From assembly GCF_050717545.1 (NCBI RefSeq), contig NZ_JBOITN010000045.1, positions 1 to 64,000 of the forward strand: a stretch of 64,000 nt of DNA, read 5' to 3'. Source of the stretch: Clostridium_AD sp050717545. Its GTDB lineage: Bacteria > Bacillota > Clostridia > Clostridiales > Clostridiaceae. Below the pieces are notes generated by a model. It was not told the origin of the DNA, ran no database searches, and worked only from the letters and a program-made list of their open reading frames with translations. The position numbers were made by a program, and so were the translations under genes. Shown one piece after another: positions 18,057 through 27,205 of this stretch (position 1 is its first letter; each line of letters begins with the position of its first letter).

Positions 18057-19964
18057 TTAAACTTCTATAAACATATCTTTTTCTTCACCACAAGAAGGGC
18101 AAGTCCAGTCTTCAGGTATCTTTTCAAATACAGTTCCAGGATTTACTTCGCCTTCTGAATCACCCTCACCAGGATCGTACTCAAAACCGCATCCGTTACA
18201 TACATAATGTTTCCAAGTCGGAATAATTCTCGAAGGAGCAGTTGACTTCATCTTAACCATTGGTGGAGCATCTTTCTTTTCCTCTCCATTATCTAAAGCA
18301 GCAGTAAGTAATGGTAATATTTCCATCAAATCGCCTACGATGCCGTAATCTGAGTTCTTAAATATTTTCGCTTTAGAATCGATATTTATAGCAACTATTG
18401 TAGCCGCATCCTTTATGCCCTTCAAATGTTGACCTGCACCTGAAATACCGCAAGCAATATAAAGATTTCCTTTAAATTTTTGACCAGACATACCAACATA
18501 ACGGTTTAGTGGTAAATATTTAAGTGTTTCAGCTACTGGACGTGAAGAACCTATTGCTGCACCAGCTTGAACTGCCAAGTCTTCAATAAGTTGCATATTT
18601 TCCTTTTCGCCTATACCTTGTCCTACACTAACAACTCTTTCAGCCTTAGTTATAGGAGTGTCCAAAGGAATTCCAACTGTAAAGTCATATTTATCTGCCT
18701 TAAGAGCTTCCACAAGTGCATTTACATTTTCACTTGCAGTTCCTTCCTTGAAAATTACTTTCTTACGATAACCTGTTGCAGGTCCACGCTTAGTAGCTTT
18801 CCCTGTGTTCTCGTTTTTAGGCATCTTACCTATGATGTGGGCTGCAATAACAAGACGTTGAATCTCATTGGTTCCTTCATATATAGTACATATTTTAGCA
18901 TCTCTATAAGCTCTTTCAACTTCCATACCTTTTAAATAACCATTTCCACCAAATATTTGAAGTGCATCGTTCACAATTTCAAGACAAACGTCAGATGCAT
19001 ATTGCTTCGCCATAGCAGCTTCCATACTGTAACTCTCATGATTTTGTTTAAGCTCTGCTGCACTGTAAATAAGTAATCTAGCTGCTCTAAGTTTTGTCGC
19101 CATATCTGCCAACTTAAATGAAATAATTTGCTGCTGACATATAGGTTTACCAAATTGAACTCTTTCTTTTGAGTACTCCAAAGCATTTTCATAAGCACCT
19201 TGTGCTATTCCTAGAGCTTGAGATGCAATACCAATACGGCCACCGTCCAAAGTTGCCATAGCAATCTTGAATCCATCTCCCTCTTTGCCTAGTAAATCTT
19301 TCTTAGGAACTATCACATCATTAAATATTAGCTCTGCAGTTGCAGATGATCTAATACCCATCTTATCGTAATGTTGTCCAAAGCTAAATCCTTCTGCGTC
19401 TTTTTCCACAATAAATGCACTTATACCACGAACACCAATATCTGGCGTAGTAATTGCAAAAACAACGTAAATATCAGCCTTACCAGCATTTGTGATGAAT
19501 ATTTTTTCACCATTCAAAATATAATTATCACCATCGAGTACTGCAGTTGTTTCTGTACCACCAGCATCACTACCAGCATTTTCTTCTGTAAGACCGAATG
19601 CGCCAAGTTTCTCTCCATTTGCGAGTGGCACTAAGTATTTTTGCTTCTGCTCCTCTGTTCCATAGGCAGAAATTGGGTAAGCACCCAAAGATGTATGAGC
19701 AGAAAGAATAACGCCCGTTCCACCATCCACTCTTGATAATTCCTCAACAGCAATTGCATAACTCATTACGTCAAGGCCGGCCCCACCATATTCTTTTGGA
19801 TATGGAATACCCATCATTCCCATTTCACCTAACTTCTTAACTGCTTCCTCTGGAAATTTATTTTCTTGATCTAACATAAATGCAATAGGCTTAACTTCCT
19901 CTTCTGCAAACGCTCTAATCCTAGTCCTCAAATCTTCATGTTGCTCATTAGTCTTAAAAAACAT
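18057..19964 (-). CDS. Acyl-CoA dehydrogenase / EtfA C-domain / rubredoxin triple fusion
   Basis: A 635-residue fusion of three parts. Residues about 1-380 are a short-chain acyl-CoA dehydrogenase with the catalytic Glu in CTIYEGTNEIQR. Residues about 400-555 match the EtfA FAD-binding region (VSVGQGIG, GSSRPVAE, KFKGNLYIACGISGAGQHLKGI). Residues 587-635 are a rubredoxin with Cys589, 592, 622 and 625. The chain thus places an acyl-CoA flavin, an ETF-type FAD and a one-electron iron centre in one polypeptide. With the flavodiiron protein next in the operon, electrons from acyl-CoA oxidation could be passed to O2. That path is inference. No EtfB gene is adjacent. GGGAGG precedes the ATG. Confidence 0.9.
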   Translation of the reverse strand: MFFKTNEQHEDLRTRIRAFAEEEVKPIAFMLDQENKFPEEAVKKLGEMGMMGIPYPKEYGGAGLDVMSYAIAVEELSRVDGGTGVILSAHTSLGAYPISAYGTEEQKQKYLVPLANGEKLGAFGLTEENAGSDAGGTETTAVLDGDNYILNGEKIFITNAGKADIYVVFAITTPDIGVRGISAFIVEKDAEGFSFGQHYDKMGIRSSATAELIFNDVIVPKKDLLGKEGDGFKIAMATLDGGRIGIASQALGIAQGAYENALEYSKERVQFGKPICQQQIISFKLADMATKLRAARLLIYSAAELKQNHESYSMEAAMAKQYASDVCLEIVNDALQIFGGNGYLKGMEVERAYRDAKICTIYEGTNEIQRLVIAAHIIGKMPKNENTGKATKRGPATGYRKKVIFKEGTASENVNALVEALKADKYDFTVGIPLDTPITKAERVVSVGQGIGEKENMQLIEDLAVQAGAAIGSSRPVAETLKYLPLNRYVGMSGQKFKGNLYIACGISGAGQHLKGIKDAATIVAINIDSKAKIFKNSDYGIVGDLMEILPLLTAALDNGEEKKDAPPMVKMKSTAPSRIIPTWKHYVCNGCGFEYDPGEGDSEGEVNPGTVFEKIPEDWTCPSCGEEKDMFIEV

Positions 19965-20277
19965 AAATATACCTCCCTTTAATTAGATACAGTTTCATGA
20001 CTTGTCCAATTCTTTATCACCTTGAAATATCTATAATAAATATGTTTATTTTATAAACAATATTTGTAAACGTATGCTAAATGTATACCTATTCTGTATA
20101 GTTTCATTATATATGTTATAAATACACATTGCAAGTCCAATACTAATCTTTTTCTCGACATAATTCGCTATAAACTTGGGTGACTTTATAATTCTATTTA
20201 CCCCCATTCACTGATTTCAACTCTTTTATAGTTGCGTCCATTAAATGGGGCTCTAATATTATTTATATGAAAACTTT
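19965..20277. other. Intergenic region between the acyl-CoA dehydrogenase fusion and phoH
   Basis: About 310 AT-rich bases with no convincing gene. A nested inverted repeat (CCCCATT at 20202-20208 with AATGGGG at 20244-20250, inner CAACT/AGTTG pairing) could be a weak terminator for the minus-strand gene ending at 20278. The rest should hold the promoter of the gene starting at 19964, but no clear boxes stand out. Confidence 0.4.
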
Positions 20278-21681
20278 CTACATAGACTTTTCTGCTAGTT
20301 TTGACAATGGACTTCTTTCAACATGTTCAAGTGTTACGTGCCCTGTTATATTAAATGGTTTCATTTTTTCAATAGTATAAACTAACCCATTGGATTTTTC
20401 ATCAACTAATGTATTATCTATTTGATTATCAGATGGATCACCAATGAACACAAATTTAGATCCAAACCCAGCTCTTGTTAGCATAAGTTTTGCTAAATGA
20501 GGTGTTGTCTGCTGTGATTCATCAACTATAACTAACGCATCGGATAAAGTTCTACCTCTCATGTAAACAAATGTTTTAGTTTCAATCCGTCCACTTTGGC
20601 GAAATTTTTCAATGAAGTTATCCACAGTTACCTGCGTTCTTTTAACCTCATGCTCATCAACTTTCACACCTTTTTTCTCTTTAATCTTATCCTTTTTTGC
20701 CTTATCTTTTGCATCCATTAAATTTTCTACGGCGTCATAAAAACTTCCCATCCATGGTTTTAATTTTTCTTCCTCAGTTCCAGGCAAAAATCCTATATCA
20801 TCCCCTGCTGGAATTACTGGTTTCACAAAAATAATTCTTCTAAATAATCCTTGTTCTATTACCCTCTTAAGTGCAACTGCAGTTGAAAGAATTGTTTTTC
20901 CAGATCCTGCTCCACCAGAAATTGTTACAAATTCTATTTTGGGGTCCATTAATAACTCAAAAGCCATCTTTTGCTGTTTATTTATTGGCACTAATCCAAA
21001 AGCAGATTCATTAACATATTTTAGAGGTACTATTGCCTTTCCGTTAAACTTTCCAATTAACTCATATTTTTCATCATCCGAGCTTGTAATATCTAAAAAT
21101 TCATTTGGATATAAGGTAAAGTCAAAACCACTAGGCATTGCAATTCCTCCTCCATTTTGTATTTCATCCATAAGTTTTGATGAAAGAGTAATATTTCTAT
21201 ATCCTTTATATAATTCACTAGCATTAACCTTATCATTTTTATAATCCTGGGTAACTATTCCTAAAGCATCACCTTTTATAGCCATATACAAATCTTTTGT
21301 AACTAGTATTGTAGATATCTCTTTATTACTATCCGCAATGTTTTTTGTTATTGCTAATATTTTAGTATCATTTTTGCTAAAATCAAAACCATTTGGCAAA
21401 CAGCTCAGATCGTTATTGTTTAGCTCTATTTTTATTGTTCCGCCATTTGCAAATGTGATACCTTCATGCAGATTTCCAATTTTTCTAAGATTATTTATTT
21501 CTCTAGCCGCGCTCCTTGCATGATAACCCACTATACCTTCTCTTTTTTTAAGGTTATCTAACTCTTCTATACATATTATTGGAATGATAATATTATTATC
21601 TTCAAAACTATAAATAAAATTAGGATCATGAACCATTACATTTGTATCAATAATATAGTTTTTAACCATAGCTCTCTTCAT
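20278..21681 (-). CDS. PIN-domain/PhoH-family ATPase (YlaK-like)
   Basis: A 467-residue protein with an N-terminal PIN nuclease-like domain (about 1-150; acidic residues in IIDTNVMV, EELDNL and TKDLYMA) and a C-terminal PhoH ATPase domain (Walker A SGGAGSGKT, Walker B ALVIVDESQQ, sensor FIGDPSDNQID). The family combines RNA cleavage with ATP-driven RNA unwinding in PhoH2-type proteins; here the PIN acidic residues appear retained. The order and length match YlaK of bacilli. The start is uncertain: ATG 21681 lacks a good ribosome site, and a second ATG lies at codon 5. It is a single gene. Confidence 0.9.
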   Translation of the reverse strand: MKRAMVKNYIIDTNVMVHDPNFIYSFEDNNIIIPIICIEELDNLKKREGIVGYHARSAAREINNLRKIGNLHEGITFANGGTIKIELNNNDLSCLPNGFDFSKNDTKILAITKNIADSNKEISTILVTKDLYMAIKGDALGIVTQDYKNDKVNASELYKGYRNITLSSKLMDEIQNGGGIAMPSGFDFTLYPNEFLDITSSDDEKYELIGKFNGKAIVPLKYVNESAFGLVPINKQQKMAFELLMDPKIEFVTISGGAGSGKTILSTAVALKRVIEQGLFRRIIFVKPVIPAGDDIGFLPGTEEEKLKPWMGSFYDAVENLMDAKDKAKKDKIKEKKGVKVDEHEVKRTQVTVDNFIEKFRQSGRIETKTFVYMRGRTLSDALVIVDESQQTTPHLAKLMLTRAGFGSKFVFIGDPSDNQIDNTLVDEKSNGLVYTIEKMKPFNITGHVTLEHVERSPLSKLAEKSM

Positions 21682-21948
21682 TAAATAAAGTCTTAAAGGT
21701 GCCCTTATTCAATAAAGTTTCACCCCCTTATAATTATGTATATCTAGTTAAATTATATCCTTGTTAATTGTGAATTATGCATAATGATTCTTAAAATAGA
21801 AAAATATACTGGTAATTTAGTGACTTTAAATCTAAAAAAACAACTAGCACCTATTAAACTTATTATGATATACTTTCAATATAAATTATATAAACGAAAA
21901 CAAAATGTTTGGTAATATATAACAATATAAATAGTGAAATATTTATAA

Positions 21949-22062
21949 GTAATTAATATAGACCAAGGCAAAATCTCTGTTATAATAAGGGATACAGGAA
22001 TTGGTATACATATTAAGCTCAAAGATAAAATTTTCGAGCCATTTTACAGGGTAAAAATATAA
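21949..22062 (+). pseudogene. Histidine-kinase ATPase-domain remnant
   Basis: The open stretch reads VINIDQGKISVIIRDTGIGI and continues HIKLKDKIFEPFYRVKI, then TAA. This is the G1 box (DTGIGI) and following EPFYR segment of a HATPase_c domain. Nothing else of the kinase (phosphoacceptor, N box, G2 box, membrane part) is present before or after. It ends 26 bases before the vanW-type gene and so looks like the relic of a sensor kinase once located here. Confidence 0.7.
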
Positions 22063-22088
22063 CGAAATATGGAGGAATAATAAAACTT

Positions 22089-23447
22089 ATGAAGAAAAAG
22101 GTAACAGCAATTATACTAATTATATTATTAATAGTCGTTTTGGGTGTTGGTGCATTTTATGGTTATATGTATAATAAGACCAAAAATTGGACGAGTCTTG
22201 TGTATCCAGGAGTTAACATAGGAGATGTGGATATCTCCGGAAAAACACTTACAGAGGCTAAAGATATGATAAATGCCAAAAATCAAACCGCTATATCAAA
22301 GAAAAATATAAATATTAAAACGCCTTCTAAAACATACACCTTGAATTTTGCAAAAATGAATGCAGGATATAATATTGATGAAGTAGTAAATGAAGCTTTT
22401 AATTATGGTAAGGACTTATCACTAAGAGAAAGATATAAACTAATTAAGAACCCTGTGAGCAAATTACTTAACCTAAAATTTACCTATGACCCTAAACCTG
22501 TAACTCAGTTAATTTCTGAAATTAAAAAAGATGTTGATACTACTCCTGTAAATGGAAGCATTTCAAGATCTAATGGCAAATTTAATATTACATCCGATAA
22601 AAAAGGTTATACGCTAATGGATAATAACCTAAAAAAAGAAGTATTAAGTAAAATAAATGGTGATATAACTACTCCCGATATTCTAGTTGAGGCAGAAATT
22701 AAAACAGTTTTAGCAAACGTAACAAAAGAAAAACTTCAAACTATTAATACCACGCTTTCAAGTTTTTCTTCAAGCTTTAAAACATCCTCTAGTGGACGGT
22801 CTACCAATATAACACTTGCAACCAAAAGTATAAATGGACTACTTTTAATGCCAGGCGAAAGCTTTAGTTTCAATGGAACAGTTGGAAAAAGGACAGCTGC
22901 CAGCGGTTATAAACCTGCACCAGTTGATATTGGCACCAAGGTAAGTACTGATTATGGTGGTGGAATATGTCAGGTATCTACAGCATTATATAATACTGTA
23001 ATACGCTCAAACATTAAATCTACTGAGAGAAATCATCATTCTATACCTTCAACTTATATACCACTTGGAATGGACGCTACTGTAGATTGGAATAATTTAG
23101 ACTATAAATTTGCAAATACTTTAAATTATCCAATTTATATTGAAAGTATCGTGAGTAATAAAGTACTAACATTTAATATTTATTCTAACTCAAGTTTAAA
23201 TAGCAGAGCCTATAAATTTGTTAATGATGTGTATGAAGCTGTGCAACCCGGCCCTACAAAATATATAGATGATCCTTCGCTTTTAGTTGGCCAAATTGTA
23301 CAAGATCAATTTCCTTTGGTTGGATATAAGGTACGGTCCTATTTAGATACTATTGAAAATGGTAATGTTATAAAACATGAACTAATTTCAAATGATAAAT
23401 ATACATTAAAAGCTGAAGTAATTAGACTAGGAACAAAGAAAAATTAG
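22089..23447 (+). CDS. VanW-family protein, membrane-anchored with PG-binding-like domain
   Basis: A 452-residue protein with one N-terminal membrane anchor (about residues 5-27) and no lipobox. Residues about 40-225 form the repeat domain (PG_binding_4/YoaR type, with YPGVNIGDVDISGKT), and residues about 230-365 the VanW domain, containing PGESFSFNGTVGKRTAASGY and DYGGGICQVSTALYN. A short C-terminal beta domain follows. The bulk would lie outside, facing the cell wall. VanW accompanies some glycopeptide-resistance clusters, but its action is unknown and no van ligase genes are here. GGAGG lies 13 bases before the ATG, a longer spacing than usual. Confidence 0.88.
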   Translation: MKKKVTAIILIILLIVVLGVGAFYGYMYNKTKNWTSLVYPGVNIGDVDISGKTLTEAKDMINAKNQTAISKKNINIKTPSKTYTLNFAKMNAGYNIDEVVNEAFNYGKDLSLRERYKLIKNPVSKLLNLKFTYDPKPVTQLISEIKKDVDTTPVNGSISRSNGKFNITSDKKGYTLMDNNLKKEVLSKINGDITTPDILVEAEIKTVLANVTKEKLQTINTTLSSFSSSFKTSSSGRSTNITLATKSINGLLLMPGESFSFNGTVGKRTAASGYKPAPVDIGTKVSTDYGGGICQVSTALYNTVIRSNIKSTERNHHSIPSTYIPLGMDATVDWNNLDYKFANTLNYPIYIESIVSNKVLTFNIYSNSSLNSRAYKFVNDVYEAVQPGPTKYIDDPSLLVGQIVQDQFPLVGYKVRSYLDTIENGNVIKHELISNDKYTLKAEVIRLGTKKN

Positions 23448-23460
23448 GTGCATGTTTATT

Positions 23461-23510
23461 TAAGGCCACATTTTCGTCCCATATCGGACGCATAAATATG
23501 GCCTATTTAA
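23461..23510 (+). terminator. Stem-loop after the VanW gene
   Basis: Outer arms AGGCCA (23463-23468) and TGGCCT (23499-23504) extend to a long imperfect stem with an inner CGTCC/GGACG pairing. It starts 13 bases after the stop. Confidence 0.7.
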
Positions 23511-23748
23511 TATTAACTAATAATTTCAATCATATACTGTGCTCCTTTTAAAAAAATAATCGACAATATCTATATATTATTTTACCACACATAATATATT
23601 TTATATGAACAATTGAATATTAAACTATCTATACTATAAACTGTTCATATTATATATATCACACTTAAACATATCCAAATTATAAAAACTGCGAAATAAA
23701 TTCCACAGCTTTTATAATTAAATTTTCCTTAGATAATTAAACCTTTTT
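23511..23748. other. Intergenic region with a spaced inverted repeat
   Basis: AT-rich with no gene visible. ATATGAACA (23603-23611) and TGTTCATAT (23642-23650) form a perfect 9-bp inverted repeat separated by 30 bases. It could be part of a weak terminator for the convergent PTS operon or a looping operator. Confidence 0.35.
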
Positions 23749-24831
23749 TTACTCTCTAAGTAAGAATTTTTGTAGTGGCTCTACATAGTCTATTAAGAAT
23801 ATTTCATCTTCATCTATTCTTCCTACTACATTAGTGCTACCGGTATTTTTCATATCTTTTAATGCTATTTGTAATTCCCCTGTGTAGTTTTTATAATTTA
23901 CATTGTCTATTGTAATATCTCCTCTTTTAATGTCTATAGTGTTAAATGGTTTAAATAGATTTCCTGCATTTTTCACTCTAGACTTGCAAGATCTTATCAT
24001 GTATTCTGAAGCATCTCCCCTATTAAAATGAAGAGGTTTAAGAATTATATCTCTTTGCTCTGCTGATATTCCTTCTTCAATTTTTAATTTAAAAGTTAAA
24101 ATATCAGGGTTTACTTCACTTAATGCTTTAAGTTCTGCGTCAGATGCAAATGCATTAGCAATTATCACATCATCAATTGAATTTGAGGCAAATAGATGTT
24201 TTGCTTGAACCTGAATTGGAAGATATCTATGTTCTTCCAGTGTGCATAATCCTTCACTTACTGGCCAAGGACCATATTTTGCAGTGCTTGAGGAAACAAA
24301 AGCTGCAGTTCTAAGATTATATTTTTTGTATTGCTCATTGCACCTAATAAAATGATCATATCCTAGTCCAGAATATTTATGTGGATAAAAGTTATGACAC
24401 CCTAGAAGATTCTCTGAATTTGGTTTATAGCTAAAAACGTTGTCTATATATTTAGTTCCAGAGCTCATATTAAACTCAATTTTTAATCCATACTTATTAA
24501 AACTCATCAAAGATTCTTCACTACCTGAAAATCCATTATCTAATCTTATTCCATAGAGTCCCATATCCTTAAAAATTCCTAAATCATCAAAATCCACCTC
24601 AAGATATTCAAATACTTCTGGATTAATATCTGCAATTACCTTCATCCCATAGCTGCTCGCATGTGCTATAGTTTTTTTAAATTCATCTATTATCTTTTCC
24701 TTATCACCTTCTACAGATAGAAGACAAGTAAATATTCTTTTGTATCCATATTTATTAGCTTTATCAATATATTTCAAATTATCTTCTAATTTTACGTGAC
24801 CTGGGTAAATTGAAAATCCTATGCTTCTCAT
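23749..24831 (-). CDS. MupG/DUF871-family TIM-barrel protein (putative 6-phospho-glycosidase)
   Basis: A 360-residue protein of the DUF871 family. The N-terminal TIM barrel (about 1-235) opens MRSIGFSIYPGH and carries LGCHNFYPHKYSGLGYDHF; a smaller cyclophilin-like domain forms the C-terminus (about 245-360). A Staphylococcus member, MupG, is a 6-phospho-N-acetylmuramidase, so a hydrolytic role on a phosphorylated sugar delivered by the neighbouring PTS fits well. The actual substrate is not fixed by sequence. It is cytosolic and is the last gene of the sigma-54-controlled operon, 51 bases after the IIC gene. The ribosome site GGGAG precedes the ATG. Confidence 0.85.
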   Translation of the reverse strand: MRSIGFSIYPGHVKLEDNLKYIDKANKYGYKRIFTCLLSVEGDKEKIIDEFKKTIAHASSYGMKVIADINPEVFEYLEVDFDDLGIFKDMGLYGIRLDNGFSGSEESLMSFNKYGLKIEFNMSSGTKYIDNVFSYKPNSENLLGCHNFYPHKYSGLGYDHFIRCNEQYKKYNLRTAAFVSSSTAKYGPWPVSEGLCTLEEHRYLPIQVQAKHLFASNSIDDVIIANAFASDAELKALSEVNPDILTFKLKIEEGISAEQRDIILKPLHFNRGDASEYMIRSCKSRVKNAGNLFKPFNTIDIKRGDITIDNVNYKNYTGELQIALKDMKNTGSTNVVGRIDEDEIFLIDYVEPLQKFLLRE

Positions 24832-24882
24832 AATAAATTTCTCCCTTCGTTATAAACTACATTTAACCTTTGTATATTATTT

Positions 24883-26217
24883 TTATTTGACTAAAGTTTT
24901 ATTTTCATCTACTTCATAATTTTCTTCTTGATCGCAGTATGTTTTATCTACAGTCGATATAAACGGAAGATAAATAAATACTGATATTACGATTTCTACA
25001 GTTTGTAGAATTGCACCTCTTAGACCTGAAATCAGATAACCACCTATTATCGGAGGTGTAGTCCATGGAATTATAACTCCATTAGGTCTTGGTACAATTC
25101 CCGTTTTTATAGATACATAAGTTATAACTGCCAAAATCAATGGTGTTAATATAAATGGTATAAGCATAATAGGATTTAAAACTATAGGTAGTCCAAATAT
25201 TATAGGTTCATTTATGCCAAATATTCCTGGAAGTATTGCAAGTTTACCAATCTTTTTACATTGCTGTGATTTACATTTAAATAACAATAAAAGACATAAT
25301 CCGAGTGTTGCACCTCCACCACCAATCCACAAATAAATCGTGTTAAATTGTTGAGTAATTATATGAGGAAGTGCAAGTCCTGCTTGAAAAGCAGTAAGAT
25401 TTTCTCCAGACAAAGCTATCCAAATTGGGCTCATAACAGATTGTACAACATCTCCACCTGATATACCAAATGACCAAAACAAACCTATGAAGAAGTTAGC
25501 AACTAATGTAGCCCCCAGGCTATCTCCAAGTGATGTCAATGGAAGTTGAAGCACAGTGAAAATAAAATTATGAATAGTTTCGTAACTGGTGAATGTAAAC
25601 ATTAATCTTATAATGCTAAAAACAATTAATGCAATAGTAGCTGGTATTAATGATGAAAATGACTTTGCAACTGTAGGTGGAACACCTTCGGGCATTTTGA
25701 TTACCCAGCCTTTTTTAATAACAAACCTTACTATCTCTGTTGCAAGTATTGCTGAAATCATACCAACGAATAACCCCTTAGAACTTAACCATTCCATTGG
25801 GATAACTCCTGTAACTTTGATAGCTACATCGGATCCTTCTGGTATAAAATTAGTAGAAAACGGTGTTAATATAAGAAATCCTGTAAGAGAAATAACTGCT
25901 GTACTAATTCCTTCTATATTGTAATGTTTGGATAAACTATTTGATATTCCCATTACTACAAACACCGTCATTATAGCCATAGTTGCATGATATGGTACCA
26001 TGAAAAAGTCTTGCCAACTAGCTCCAAATATTTTAGCCATAAAACCTTCATATCCAGTTATCGGTAAATACGCAAGTAATAAAGTCATTGCGCCAATAAT
26101 GAGTAGTGGCATAGCTAGCATAAAACCATCACGTATAGCAAGTAAATATTTATTAGTAGCTAATTTCTCTGCTACTGGCATTAACTTATCTTCAATAGAA
26201 TCCATAATTTTACTCAT
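24883..26217 (-). CDS. PTS lactose/cellobiose-family IIC permease
   Basis: A 444-residue membrane protein with about ten hydrophobic spans, in length and pattern the IIC subunit of the lactose/cellobiose PTS family. The cytosolic N-terminus MSKIMDSIEDKLMPVAEKL and the conserved loop LPGIFGINEPIIFGLPIV (containing the NEP substrate-binding Glu) are clear. It moves the sugar across the membrane while IIB phosphorylates it. GGGGG precedes the ATG. It lies 25 bases after the IIB gene. Confidence 0.92.
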   Translation of the reverse strand: MSKIMDSIEDKLMPVAEKLATNKYLLAIRDGFMLAMPLLIIGAMTLLLAYLPITGYEGFMAKIFGASWQDFFMVPYHATMAIMTVFVVMGISNSLSKHYNIEGISTAVISLTGFLILTPFSTNFIPEGSDVAIKVTGVIPMEWLSSKGLFVGMISAILATEIVRFVIKKGWVIKMPEGVPPTVAKSFSSLIPATIALIVFSIIRLMFTFTSYETIHNFIFTVLQLPLTSLGDSLGATLVANFFIGLFWSFGISGGDVVQSVMSPIWIALSGENLTAFQAGLALPHIITQQFNTIYLWIGGGGATLGLCLLLLFKCKSQQCKKIGKLAILPGIFGINEPIIFGLPIVLNPIMLIPFILTPLILAVITYVSIKTGIVPRPNGVIIPWTTPPIIGGYLISGLRGAILQTVEIVISVFIYLPFISTVDKTYCDQEENYEVDENKTLVK

Positions 26218-26242
26218 AATAATCCCCCTTTATATAATTAAA

Positions 26243-26548
26243 TTACTCCATCATTTTTAGAGCTTGATTTAATACTTTCTCTCCATCCATCATTCCATAA
26301 TCCATAGTATTTATTACACTTATTGGTACACCTTTTTCATCACATATTTTTTTAAGTTTTTTAAGTAAATATTTAATTTGTGGTCCTATAAGCACAGCAT
26401 CAATACCCTCAACTTCTTTTTCCATAGTAGCTTCAGGAAAAGCTTCAATAGATACTTCTATTCCTTTAGCAGTTGCTGCCTTTTGCATTTTTGTAACAAG
26501 AAGACTTGTTGACATTCCAGCGGAACAAAACAAAGCAATTTTTTTCAT
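26243..26548 (-). CDS. PTS lactose/cellobiose-family IIB
   Basis: A 101-residue cytosolic protein with the phosphocysteine loop at the very start: Cys8 in CSAGMSTSLL. The DAVLIGPQIKYLL and GVPISVINTMDYGMMDG segments match cellobiose-type IIB. It takes phosphate from IIA and passes it to the incoming sugar. GGAGG precedes the ATG. A gap of 112 bases separates it from the GrdB-like gene upstream. Confidence 0.92.
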   Translation of the reverse strand: MKKIALFCSAGMSTSLLVTKMQKAATAKGIEVSIEAFPEATMEKEVEGIDAVLIGPQIKYLLKKLKKICDEKGVPISVINTMDYGMMDGEKVLNQALKMME

Positions 26549-26660
26549 TATTTTACCTCCATGTTTTTTTAAATTATGATTTTATTATAAAATTTTTTCT
26601 ATCTTTTATTTTCAATATAATATAATTCCATTTAAAGATAGTGAAATTAGCTTGACTTAA

Positions 26661-27191
26661 TTATTCCATAAGAAAATACCCTTCTTCTTTCGAAGTACCT
26701 ATGGGCTCCCCTTTTGCTAGTTTAATGGCAAAAGCTGAAATTGTTCTTAAAGATTTATTTAGCCCGATGCCACCTTTATTAGGTGTTTCTATAATGCGAA
26801 GCTTCTTTCTAAAAGCCTCAGTACCTGTACTGTCTTTTGCCATAGCTGCAAAAGCTGGAATATTGAGTTTTTCTTTGATGCTTAGAGCAAGCTCTCCACA
26901 ACACTCTCCATATCTTTTGTAGTTTAATGCGGGTCCACAAATTACTACATCAGCATTAAATTTCTTTATCATCTCGGTAATTTCTTCTATAGCTTTTTCC
27001 TTATTCTCTAGAAAATAATTATCTCCACATATTATGGTACCAACAATATCTCCACCATTTTTCATAGATATAGTTTTTAGTAACATTCCCATACCTACTG
27101 CTCCATTTTGAGATTGTGGCTGTATATCCATTCTTTCGTCACCACCAAGTCCTGCTTGTACTTGATTGAGGAATTGCACCATTCGTATCAT
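26661..27191 (-). CDS. Short GrdB-like protein (N-terminal domain of glycine/betaine reductase component B)
   Basis: A 176-residue protein resembling the N-terminal domain of GrdB, the selenoprotein B subunit of glycine/sarcosine/betaine reductase. Shared landmarks, from memory of that family, are FLNQVQAGLGGDE, GTIICGDNYF, VVICGPALNYKRYGECCG and the ending EEGYF. It stops with a real TAA where full-length GrdB continues to the Sec-containing half, so it lacks that active site. No other grd genes are nearby. Its place between IIA and IIB of a PTS operon argues against amino acid reduction; a role in handling the imported sugar phosphate is a guess. AAGGAG lies ten bases before the ATG. Confidence 0.7.
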   Translation of the reverse strand: MIRMVQFLNQVQAGLGGDERMDIQPQSQNGAVGMGMLLKTISMKNGGDIVGTIICGDNYFLENKEKAIEEITEMIKKFNADVVICGPALNYKRYGECCGELALSIKEKLNIPAFAAMAKDSTGTEAFRKKLRIIETPNKGGIGLNKSLRTISAFAIKLAKGEPIGTSKEEGYFLME

Positions 27192-27205
27192 CTATTTTCA
27201 GCTCC

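Noticed and set aside
20060..20090. A second cre site (TGTAAACGTATGCT) before the acyl-CoA dehydrogenase fusion
   Set aside because: It matches only about 11 of 14 consensus positions and misses the 3' end of the motif.
22089..23447. A vancomycin-resistance cluster around the VanW-family gene
   Set aside because: No vanH, ligase or vanX genes are present; VanW domains are common in clostridia outside resistance loci.
26661..27191. A glycine reductase operon with a selenocysteine gene
   Set aside because: The gene ends with TAA, not UGA, no Sec-containing half follows, and no other grd gene is nearby.
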